NCBI GenBank assembly: GCA_030833025.1
Contig: JAURHZ010000078.1
Span: 1-9,239 of the forward strand
DNA from: Armatimonadota bacterium
GTDB lineage: Bacteria; Armatimonadota; Armatimonadia; Armatimonadales; Armatimonadaceae
Length of the DNA stretch: 9,239 nt
Reading direction: 5' to 3'
Below are positions 1 through 5,523 of the stretch, in pieces. A program made the translations under genes and the position numbers. The notes beneath the pieces are model-generated. The model saw nothing but the letters and a program-made list of their open reading frames with translations. It did no database searches and was not told the origin of the DNA. How positions within the stretch are numbered: position 1 is the first letter of the stretch; every line of letters begins with the position of its first letter.

Positions 1-684
1 TGTAATCGCAACGACAGGTGTTCCGAGCATGATAATGACACTTGTCGCGTACATCGCCCATGCAAACAATGGCATCTTGAACCAAGTCATGCCAGGAGCC
101 CGCATTTTGTGGATGGTAACGATGAAGTTCAGACCAGTGAAGATCGATGAGAACCCAGCAACAAACGCTGCCATGATCGTTAGTGCGACATTAGAGTTCG
201 AGTACACACTTGAGTATGGAGTGTAAAACGTCCATCCCGTGTCAACACCACCACCGATAATCGCAGCAAGTCCCATCACCAGCGCCGCACTGTAAACGTA
301 AAACGACAGCAGGTTAAGGCGAGGGAATGCCAAGTCACGCGCACCAAGCATCAGTGGCAATACAAAGTTCCCCAACACTGCCGGCACGGCCGGAATCAGG
401 AAGAAGAAAATCATAATCACACCGTGTGCGGTGAAGACTTTATTGTATGCATCGTTCGTGAGGAACTGTCCCTTAGGGACGGTCAGCTCAACACGAATCA
501 TTCCAGCAGCTAGGCCGCCAAGAAGAAAAGCTACCGACACGGCCACAAGGTACATAATCGCAATGCGCTTGTGGTCCACCGTGAACAACCACGACTTAAT
601 CGTATTCGTGGCGTTCAGGTAGTTCAATGGCTCCTTGACCTTGTCATGGGACTTCCCCATGTCCTTCAAAGTTGCCGTACTCAT
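1..684 (-). CDS. coxA: Cytochrome c oxidase subunit I (CoxA), N-terminal 228 residues (3' end cut by the window edge)
   Basis: Catalytic subunit of the heme-copper oxygen reductase, reducing O2 to water while pumping protons. The frame is open from ATG at 684 to the left edge with no stop. After a ~30-residue cytoplasmic N-terminus comes WLFTVDHKRIAIMYL and the first helix. FTAHGVIMIFFFLIP (84-98) then contains H87, the expected low-spin heme a ligand. GARDLAFPRLN (114-124) carries D117 and N124, matching the D-channel entrance of A-family oxidases. DTGWTFYTPYSS (148-159) is typical of subunit I, and five helices or so are visible. The active-site His ligands, the Tyr cross-link and the K-channel lie beyond the edge, so the subfamily cannot be settled. 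Ribosome site GGAGGAG at 695-701 with about 10-base spacing; the start overlaps the end of the coxB frame (ATGA). Confidence 0.96.
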   Translation of the reverse strand, partial: MSTATLKDMGKSHDKVKEPLNYLNATNTIKSWLFTVDHKRIAIMYLVAVSVAFLLGGLAAGMIRVELTVPKGQFLTNDAYNKVFTAHGVIMIFFFLIPAVPAVLGNFVLPLMLGARDLAFPRLNLLSFYVYSAALVMGLAAIIGGGVDTGWTFYTPYSSVYSNSNVALTIMAAFVAGFSSIFTGLNFIVTIHKMRAPGMTWFKMPLFAWAMYATSVIIMLGTPVVAIT

Positions 685-917
685 TGGTATTGCTCTCCTC
701 CATACATATAACGCCACTGCTGCGAGTTGGTATTAGCCGCAGGAGCAACACTATCAGGACGTCCACCCTCAAGTGGCTTTCCAGTTCCGATTTCCTTGAT
801 GTACGCAATCAAGGCAATCACTTCAGACTCAGATAAAGATCCCCGATATGCAGGCATCGAACCGGTCGAGTTTGCCAGCCGAACATCGTTAGGATTAAGA
901 ATCGCTGAACGAATATA
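681..917 (-). pseudogene. coxB: C-terminal part of CoxB, separated from the rest by the in-frame TGA
   Basis: This is the same frame as the preceding CoxB entry, read on past TGA 918-920. It encodes 78 residues starting YIRSAILNPNDVRLA and completing the cytochrome c domain. GSMPAYRG holds the expected axial heme ligand Met (codon 855-857, residue 299 of the full frame). LSESEVIALIAYIKEIG is the usual closing helix, followed by a Gly/Pro/Asn-rich tail. It ends in TGA at 681-683, which overlaps the coxA ATG as ATGA, exactly the junction style used elsewhere in the operon. Coding character is intact: no further stop, no shift, family motifs preserved. There is no credible ribosome site and start directly after the TGA, so it would be made only by read-through, or if the TGA is not real. 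Confidence 0.9.
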
Positions 918-920
918 TCA
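918..920 (-). other. In-frame TGA codon within coxB (codon 278)
   Basis: Minus-strand codons run GAT GAA TGA TAT ATT CGT. In related CoxB/cytochrome c domains this reads A-D-E-x-Y-I-R-x-(A/S)-I-L-x-P, where x is one ordinary residue (often Asn, Ala, Asp or Ser). Exactly one residue is replaced and the frame is unchanged on both sides, so a base substitution explains it and an indel does not. Single-base ancestors would be TCA (Ser), GGA (Gly), CGA or AGA (Arg), TTA (Leu), TGG or TGC/TGT. Confidence 0.95.
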
Positions 921-1751
921 TTCATCCGCAACGACCTTAGAGCCATCGGCAAGCTGACGCAACGACTTGTACAAGCCAACTAAGCTAGCGCCCTTAGCGG
1001 ATGCCTTTGGTCCATCAACGTGACAAGATGCACATTGATACTTCTTGAACAGCGTCGCACCATGTTGTGCGAGGGACAGGTCACCCGTCGTTGCAGAGAT
1101 GCCACCTGGGTAGAACGGGCGTCCACCGCCACCAGCCTGCCACTTTTCAAAGTCTTCGCGGCTCTGAACGATGACCCATCCGCCCATTTCGGAGTGCTGT
1201 GTACCGCAGTATATGTTGCAGTAAACGCGGTACTTACCAACGCGGGTCGGTGTAAACCACATATTCGTATAACGACCTGGCTCAACGTGACGTTGAATAC
1301 GGAACTCAGGTACGTAGAACGCGTGGATAACATCTTGCGAAATCATCGAAAGCTTTACTGGGTTGTTCACAGGAACGTGAATCTCGTTGTTCTCGCGGGT
1401 CCCATCGGAATGTTGCGCGTGCCACATCCACTGCTTACCAATCACAAAGACCTCACGTGCGTTCTTAGGCGGCTGGTAGACATCTGCGAACAATCGCGAC
1501 GACCAGGTGAACACACCGAGGCCAAGGATCAGAGCAGGCAAGGTCCATGTCATTTCCAACAACGTATTGTGCGTAGTTGGATTTGACCTATCTACTTTCG
1601 TGCCCTTACGGTACCGCGCTGCAAGAAAGGCAATGAGGGCCATAACGATGATGGTAAACACCACCGTCAGAGCATTCATTACCCAGAACAGCTTATCAAC
1701 TTCACCTGCATACTCTGACGCAGCAATAGGTGCTAACTGCAACTCGTTCAT
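918..1751 (-). CDS. coxB: Cytochrome c oxidase subunit II (CoxB), caa3 type, terminated early by an in-frame TGA
   Basis: Electron-entry subunit of the oxygen reductase. The frame gives 277 residues to TGA at 918-920. Two membrane helices (about 22-46 and 63-85) are followed by the CuA cupredoxin domain, with H143 and the loop C178-N-I-Y-C182-G-T-Q-H186-S-E-M189 (1185-1220). All metal-liganding side chains are present, but the usual Glu between the two Cys is Ile180. A Gly/Pro linker leads to a cytochrome c domain with CASCH at 240-244 (1020-1034). Sequence then stops at VVADE, where family members normally continue. The same frame does continue after the TGA as good CoxB sequence to 681 (see next entry), so the full gene is 681-1751, 356 codons plus stop, with one nonsense codon at 278. 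Start ATG at 1751 overlaps the sco stop, with GGGGA at 1759-1763. It could be a genuine nonsense mutation, a sequence error or recoding. Confidence 0.93.
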   Translation of the reverse strand: MNELQLAPIAASEYAGEVDKLFWVMNALTVVFTIIVMALIAFLAARYRKGTKVDRSNPTTHNTLLEMTWTLPALILGLGVFTWSSRLFADVYQPPKNAREVFVIGKQWMWHAQHSDGTRENNEIHVPVNNPVKLSMISQDVIHAFYVPEFRIQRHVEPGRYTNMWFTPTRVGKYRVYCNIYCGTQHSEMGGWVIVQSREDFEKWQAGGGGRPFYPGGISATTGDLSLAQHGATLFKKYQCASCHVDGPKASAKGASLVGLYKSLRQLADGSKVVADE

Positions 1752-2629
1752 TCGTTATTCCCCGTGCCAGACCCAACAGTCAAGCGGGACTTCCTCTCCT
1801 TACGCAGAGACTGAAACATAAATGTACCCAGTAACAATGCGGTCCCCGTACCTAAAACCTTCAACAATGTGACAACCCGTAATCCATAAACATTTCTGGC
1901 GGGATCGTAGTGATAACACATCAGCAAAAACTGATCGGCTATCGTTCCAATCCTACCTTCAGAAGCCTCGGTCAACGCAAGATAGACATCCTTACCAGGA
2001 TAAACAACTCCAAACAAATATCTGGAGACCTTACCCTTAGGAGTCACCACCATCGTCACGCTTGGGTGTGCATACTGATCAGTCCTTTGATCGTATATGT
2101 AGACATATCCAAGCGAATCAGCCAGCTTTCGAATTTCAGCTTCACTCCCCGTCAAGAAATGCCACCCATCAGCAGCACCGGAAATACCCAGCTCGCTCAT
2201 GTAACGCTTCTTAGCTGCTAGTGCAACCGTGGCATCCTCTTTCGGATTGATACTGACGATGACAATTTCAAAGTCGCGACCAACCTGCCATTTCAATGCA
2301 GGATCATGGAGGCTCTCAACAAGACCATGAAGCATATTGGCACAAGTGTTCTTACAGGAGTAAAACGGCATTACCACCCAGACGGGCTTTTTACCAAAGT
2401 ACTTCCCGATACTCACCGCAGCGCCAGATTCATCCGTGAACTGTGCATCCAGCGGAATCTGGTTTTCCAGTCGCTGTTTCACAGTCACGTCACGAGCTGC
2501 ATTGATGCCCGTTGAAAACGTAGGTCGACCACCAGCCTGCGGCCCCATGCTTAAACCCTGGGACTTCACCATCCCAGGACACAAGGTTAAAAAAAACAGA
2601 ACCACAAGCCAGCGCCGAAAATGTGTCAC
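1748..2629 (-). CDS. SCO1/SenC-family copper chaperone with C-terminal membrane anchor
   Basis: Thioredoxin-fold protein, 293 residues, that matures the CuA centre of cytochrome c oxidase by copper delivery or Cys reduction. Signal peptide is at residues 1-24. The SCO domain spans about 50-235, with the metal-binding CKNTC (C92, C96; 2342-2356) and the third ligand H188 in QYAHPSV. A hydrophobic helix follows at about 250-273, so the domain is probably tethered at its C-terminus; it is preceded by CYHYDP (238-243), which brings an extra Cys and His near the membrane. This longer form, unlike the N-anchored mitochondrial type, is one I associate with ACIII-linked operons. Start is GTG at 2629, directly after the previous TAA, with AAGGG at 2636-2640 as a plausible ribosome site. 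A T8 run (2589-2596, read on the minus strand) lies in the signal peptide codons. TGA overlaps the coxB ATG (ATGA). Confidence 0.93.
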   Translation of the reverse strand: MTHFRRWLVVLFFLTLCPGMVKSQGLSMGPQAGGRPTFSTGINAARDVTVKQRLENQIPLDAQFTDESGAAVSIGKYFGKKPVWVVMPFYSCKNTCANMLHGLVESLHDPALKWQVGRDFEIVIVSINPKEDATVALAAKKRYMSELGISGAADGWHFLTGSEAEIRKLADSLGYVYIYDQRTDQYAHPSVTMVVTPKGKVSRYLFGVVYPGKDVYLALTEASEGRIGTIADQFLLMCYHYDPARNVYGLRVVTLLKVLGTGTALLLGTFMFQSLRKERKSRLTVGSGTGNNE

Positions 2630-3097
2630 TTAGTGCCCTTGATGTCCTTCACTATGACCAGCATCTGAATGCTGTTCAGCCCCGTGTCCCGATGAAGCAG
2701 CGTTTCCAGAACGGCTTCCAGGATATTGCGTTTTGAATCCACTTTCTGGCTCATTGGCTGAAACGCCAGAAATGCCCTGTTTAGCAACAACATCGATGGC
2801 CGATTCAATACGCTTGCCATACGGCGCTTCTGCTTCCTTGAAGAGATTCATTTCTTCCTTAGGATTAGCCTGAAGCTGAGGATGAGCAGGGAGCTTACGC
2901 TCTACCGACCAACCCGGTACATTTGCATCGCTAGCGTACTTTGGCTTTGTGAAGTTGAAAAACCACATCATCGCTGCACTGGCAACTACAAACAAACCAA
3001 CTAAGCCACCGAACGACAGAACGAGCGGCGCAAGCTTTACATCAGTATGTTCGTAACCAACGACATATCCCTGTTTGGACGAATCTGGTTTATGCAT
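2630..3097 (-). CDS. Uncharacterised small membrane protein with His-rich tail, between actF and sco
   Basis: Not a named family that I can identify with confidence. It is 155 residues: a short N-terminal segment, one membrane helix at about residues 22-49, then a soluble, probably periplasmic, part. That part has a conserved-looking block (HPQLQANPKEEMNLFKEAE, 72-90) followed by an amphipathic stretch, and ends in a His/Ser/Gly tail (138-155) with five histidines. As I recall, small proteins with a P-x-LQ-x-NP-x-E block occur beside SCO/CoxB genes in Acidobacteriota and Armatimonadota, so an assembly or structural role for the oxidase or ACIII is plausible; this is inference. The start is ATG at 3097, chosen over a longer frame upstream because GGGAGG lies at 3107-3112 and the extra residues would only duplicate actF coding DNA. 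It overlaps actF by 8 bases; its TAA directly abuts the sco GTG. Confidence 0.85.
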   Translation of the reverse strand: MHKPDSSKQGYVVGYEHTDVKLAPLVLSFGGLVGLFVVASAAMMWFFNFTKPKYASDANVPGWSVERKLPAHPQLQANPKEEMNLFKEAEAPYGKRIESAIDVVAKQGISGVSANEPESGFKTQYPGSRSGNAASSGHGAEQHSDAGHSEGHQGH

Positions 3098-4307
3098 GAG
3101 TTGATGCCTCCCACTGTTGCTTTGCCTCGACCAGGCGAGGGTCATAGCTTGGTACCAATGCCACCTTACGTGCATTTGCACTGAACACATAAACCCAGAC
3201 ACCACCGAGACCGACCACTGCACCAACAGCACCAAGGATGACCGGAAGGGCAACCCCACCGCTGAAGTTCACCATGAACGGAACGATCTGCCAGAACAGG
3301 TCGACGATGCGCACAACTGCAATCCATCCGGCTACGAAGCGAAGGATCGTTGGCGTACGTTTTGTCTTACCGGACAGCAACAATAAGAATGGAATAAAGA
3401 ACTGACATACTACGAGAGCCGAGCCAAGGTATACCATCGGGCCTTCGAAGCGTTGTACGAAGAAGATGTTCTCTTCCGGCAGGTTACCGGACCAGATGAT
3501 CAGGAACTGTGACAACGTAAAGTAGCCATAAACCATCGTGAAACCGAACATCAGGTTGCCAAGGTCCTTGGTCAACAACGGCTGAATAATGCCGCTGTAT
3601 GGAGCCTTGGTACGCAGCGATGTAAGGATAAACGTACCAACGGCGATTGCGAACAGCAGACTAGTCGCCATGTGCCATGCGCCATATAGGGTCGAGAACC
3701 ACATCGGATCGAGGGACATTACCCAGTCGGTCATCGCAAATGTAAGCAGCACCACATGCATCACGCCGCCAGGAGCGGCGAAGTTTGTTCGTTTAGCAGC
3801 AAATGCTTCATCGCGGTTGTCATCCTGCTTGAGCGACAGCTTTGTCAAGTAGTTTGTACCGATAATCCAGTAGGCAAAATAACATGCACTGCGAATCGTC
3901 CATGCGATTGGAGAATACCAAAGCTGTTTGTTTGGATGAAGGTGATGGTGAATCTCGTGGTTTGCCCAAGGATAAACCTGACCGTTCCATGCCGCAAAGA
4001 CAAGCGGCAGGAAGAACAATGCCAACAATGGCAGTGTCTTTGCACAAGCTTCAGCAACCCGCAAGATGGAAAGGCTCCACTGTGCACGAATCGTGTGATG
4101 CAAGAATATAAGCGTTGTGCTACCAATCGCCAAGCTGAACCAAACCATGAATCCATACAGGTAGGATGACCAGAAGATCTTCTTACCGGGGTCCGCGTCC
4201 ATCTGAAAGCCAATACCAAGCAAAATGGCTCCTACAATTGCAGCAGGAAGCGCAATGGCTTGAAGACGCTTAATTGATGAGACTGCACTCGAGGCTTCTG
4301 CGCTCAA
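3090..4307 (-). CDS. actF: Alternative complex III membrane subunit ActF (NrfD-like paralogue)
   Basis: Second large polytopic subunit of ACIII, 405 residues, related to ActC but usually regarded as not binding quinol. About ten hydrophobic segments are visible (roughly 17-35, 46-70, 88-107, 133-156, 180-197, 207-230, 248-272, 287-312, 320-345, 352-375). The segment TDWVMSLDPMWFSTLYG (193-209) is a hallmark of ActF, as is NLMFGFTMVYGYFTLSQFLI (251-270). Start is TTG at 4307, with AAGGAGA at 4314-4320 and 6-base spacing. The nearest in-frame ATG (M36) would remove the first helix. An unusual His cluster, HEIHHHLH, lies in the loop after the third segment (residues 117-124, 3936-3959). TAA at 3090-3092 lies inside the start of the next gene, an 8-base overlap. 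Confidence 0.95.
   Translation of the reverse strand: MSAEASSAVSSIKRLQAIALPAAIVGAILLGIGFQMDADPGKKIFWSSYLYGFMVWFSLAIGSTTLIFLHHTIRAQWSLSILRVAEACAKTLPLLALFFLPLVFAAWNGQVYPWANHEIHHHLHPNKQLWYSPIAWTIRSACYFAYWIIGTNYLTKLSLKQDDNRDEAFAAKRTNFAAPGGVMHVVLLTFAMTDWVMSLDPMWFSTLYGAWHMATSLLFAIAVGTFILTSLRTKAPYSGIIQPLLTKDLGNLMFGFTMVYGYFTLSQFLIIWSGNLPEENIFFVQRFEGPMVYLGSALVVCQFFIPFLLLLSGKTKRTPTILRFVAGWIAVVRIVDLFWQIVPFMVNFSGGVALPVILGAVGAVVGLGGVWVYVFSANARKVALVPSYDPRLVEAKQQWEASTHA
3106..3112 (-). promoter_or_regulatory. Ribosome binding site for the small membrane protein
   Basis: GGGAGGC on the minus strand, 8 bases before ATG at 3097-3095, within the end of actF. It picks this start over the longer open frame that begins near 3259. 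Confidence 0.8.
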
Positions 4308-4975
4308 TTGTGTTCTCCTTCGGATGCGTGACCCGATTCATTTCCAGAAGCAGAGTGCCCTGCATCATGCTGCTTAGGTGCATCACCGTGCATCGAATCA
4401 TTCAAGTTTTCAGGCAACGGCATTTTGCCAGCTTCGCGCAATGCCGAGATGTAAGCAACAACAGCCCATCGGTCATCGACATCGGATATACGGGACGAGT
4501 AGCTATACATAGCTCCCTTGCCATTGGCGATAACATCGAAAAACTGACCAGGCTTGTACGTATTGAACTTCTTATCCAATAAGTTAGCAGGCAACTTCTG
4601 CCAATAGCCCATACCGCGAAGTGCAACGAAACCATTTCCATCACCTGCAACACCGTGGCATGGCTGGCAATAGATATTGAATCGTTCTTGACCACGCTTG
4701 AGCATCGATGTAGCACCGCCAAATGCCTGCACACTTGCGGCTGGAATCGTCGCAGCAAACGCTGATCCTTCTTTACCGGTGGTACGCGCGTTTGGTTCGA
4801 CGTAGCCGTTGAACGAAACCGTGCCTGCAACGTTCGGACGGGAACCCTGCATGTCGCTATAGAAGTCTGATGCGGCTTCGGAATTTACGCGTGGTTGAAC
4901 CCATTGGTCAACATGGCATCCAGCAACCAACATCGTGACCGCAGCAGATGCCACGACAACTGTACCTTTGTTCAA
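4304..4975 (-). CDS. actE: Alternative complex III monoheme cytochrome c lipoprotein ActE
   Basis: Periplasmic, membrane-anchored cytochrome c subunit of ACIII, 223 residues, which carries electrons out of the complex. Residues 1-20 form a lipoprotein signal ending in LVAGC, with C20 (codon 4916-4918) the likely lipidated residue. Next comes the conserved ActE segment QPRVNSEAASDFYSD...SRPNVAGTV. The single heme site is CQPCH at residues 103-107 (4655-4669), with M156 in GKGAMYSYSSRI as the expected sixth ligand. The start is TTG at 4975: GGAGGT sits at 4982-4987 with 6-base spacing, and the next in-frame ATG (residue 15) would cut the signal peptide in half. The start overlaps the actD stop, and the stop overlaps the actF start, both as TTGA. 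The C-terminal tail from residue 196 is rich in His, Gly, Ser and Glu. Confidence 0.95.
   Translation of the reverse strand: MNKGTVVVASAAVTMLVAGCHVDQWVQPRVNSEAASDFYSDMQGSRPNVAGTVSFNGYVEPNARTTGKEGSAFAATIPAASVQAFGGATSMLKRGQERFNIYCQPCHGVAGDGNGFVALRGMGYWQKLPANLLDKKFNTYKPGQFFDVIANGKGAMYSYSSRISDVDDRWAVVAYISALREAGKMPLPENLNDSMHGDAPKQHDAGHSASGNESGHASEGEHN
4314..4320 (-). promoter_or_regulatory. Ribosome binding site fixing the TTG start of actF
   Basis: AAGGAGA on the minus strand, 6 bases before TTG at 4307-4305 and inside the last codons of actE. Together with the TTGA overlap and the lack of an early in-frame ATG it defines the actF start. Confidence 0.85.
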
Positions 4976-5523
4976 GCTGGTACCTCCGATACGTCCAATG
5001 CACCAAGTCCTTGGAGGAACTCAGTCACAGAAGCTTCGTCAAACTTAGGATCCCTAGTTTCAATGCACAGGAAGAATCGATCTTGACTTGCACGATCAAA
5101 GTTCTTAGCGTTGAACATCGGGTTGTAAGGCTTCGGCAGGCCGTTCAATGCGAACTGCGACACGAATGTCGTCAATCCGGTAACAAGAACGGTCGCTTCG
5201 AACGTGATTGGAATAAATTGGGGCCACGTAAAGAGCGGCTTACCTCCAACGTTCATCGGATAGTCAATGAGTGCAATCCAAGCCTGAAAACCCATTCCGA
5301 GACAACATCCGGTGATTCCACCGAAGAATGCCATCCATGGAATACGAATATCTTCGAAATGCATCGCTTCCGCTAATCCGTGAATCGGCATCGGTGAATA
5401 TGCATCGAACTTCTTGTATCCCGCAACACGAGCCTTGGTAGCCGCGGCGACAAGAGCATCCGGGTCATCGAACTCAGCAACAATACCAAAGAGCTTTGGC
5501 GATTCATCAGCAACATGTGCCAT
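4972..5523 (-). CDS. actD: Alternative complex III subunit ActD (DUF3341 family)
   Basis: Small membrane subunit of ACIII, 183 residues, the usual family length. The N-terminal soluble part (residues 1-60) has the DUF3341 pattern: LFGIVAEFDDPDALVAAATK, then YKKFDAYSPMPIHGLAEAM. Two hydrophobic helices follow at about 62-86 and 108-127, then a short soluble C-terminus. The known role is structural, holding the membrane part of ACIII together; it carries no cofactor. An adjacent Cys pair (C73, C74) sits in the first helix, with no known meaning. Start is ATG at 5523 with a strong Shine-Dalgarno GAGGAGG at 5531-5537 and 7-base spacing. The TGA at 4972-4974 overlaps the TTG start of actE in a TTGA junction. 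Confidence 0.95.
   Translation of the reverse strand: MAHVADESPKLFGIVAEFDDPDALVAAATKARVAGYKKFDAYSPMPIHGLAEAMHFEDIRIPWMAFFGGITGCCLGMGFQAWIALIDYPMNVGGKPLFTWPQFIPITFEATVLVTGLTTFVSQFALNGLPKPYNPMFNAKNFDRASQDRFFLCIETRDPKFDEASVTEFLQGLGALDVSEVPA
4982..4987 (-). promoter_or_regulatory. Ribosome binding site fixing the TTG start of actE
   Basis: GGAGGT on the minus strand, 6 bases before TTG at 4975-4973 and inside the last codons of actD. Its strength and spacing support initiation at this rare codon, which overlaps the actD stop as TTGA. Confidence 0.85.

Noticed and set aside
918..920. TGA as a reassigned sense codon (for example Trp or Gly code)
   Set aside because: ActB, ActD, ActE, SCO and the full CoxB frame all end naturally at TGA with correct overlaps to the next gene, so TGA works as a stop here. 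Tryptophans in the window are TGG.
880..920. TGA as selenocysteine
   Set aside because: The position is not a Cys in the CoxB relatives I know and has no catalytic role. The downstream hairpin is weak and lacks the loop features of a bacterial SECIS.
980..1333. 117-residue minus-strand frame overlapping coxB
   Set aside because: Out-of-frame shadow of coxB; Ser/Arg/Thr-rich with no motif and no initiation signal.
1020..1586. 188-residue open frame on the plus strand
   Set aside because: Lies wholly antisense to coxB, has no recognisable domain and no good ribosome site; the minus frame carries the CuA and heme motifs.
2589..2596. A-run as a terminator tract
   Set aside because: It lies inside the SCO signal peptide codons with no GC-rich stem beside it, and the operon clearly continues through it.
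2630..3259. Longer 209-residue version of the small membrane protein
   Set aside because: The extra 54 residues come from actF coding DNA in another frame; the ATG at 3097 has a good ribosome site and a sensible N-terminus before the helix.
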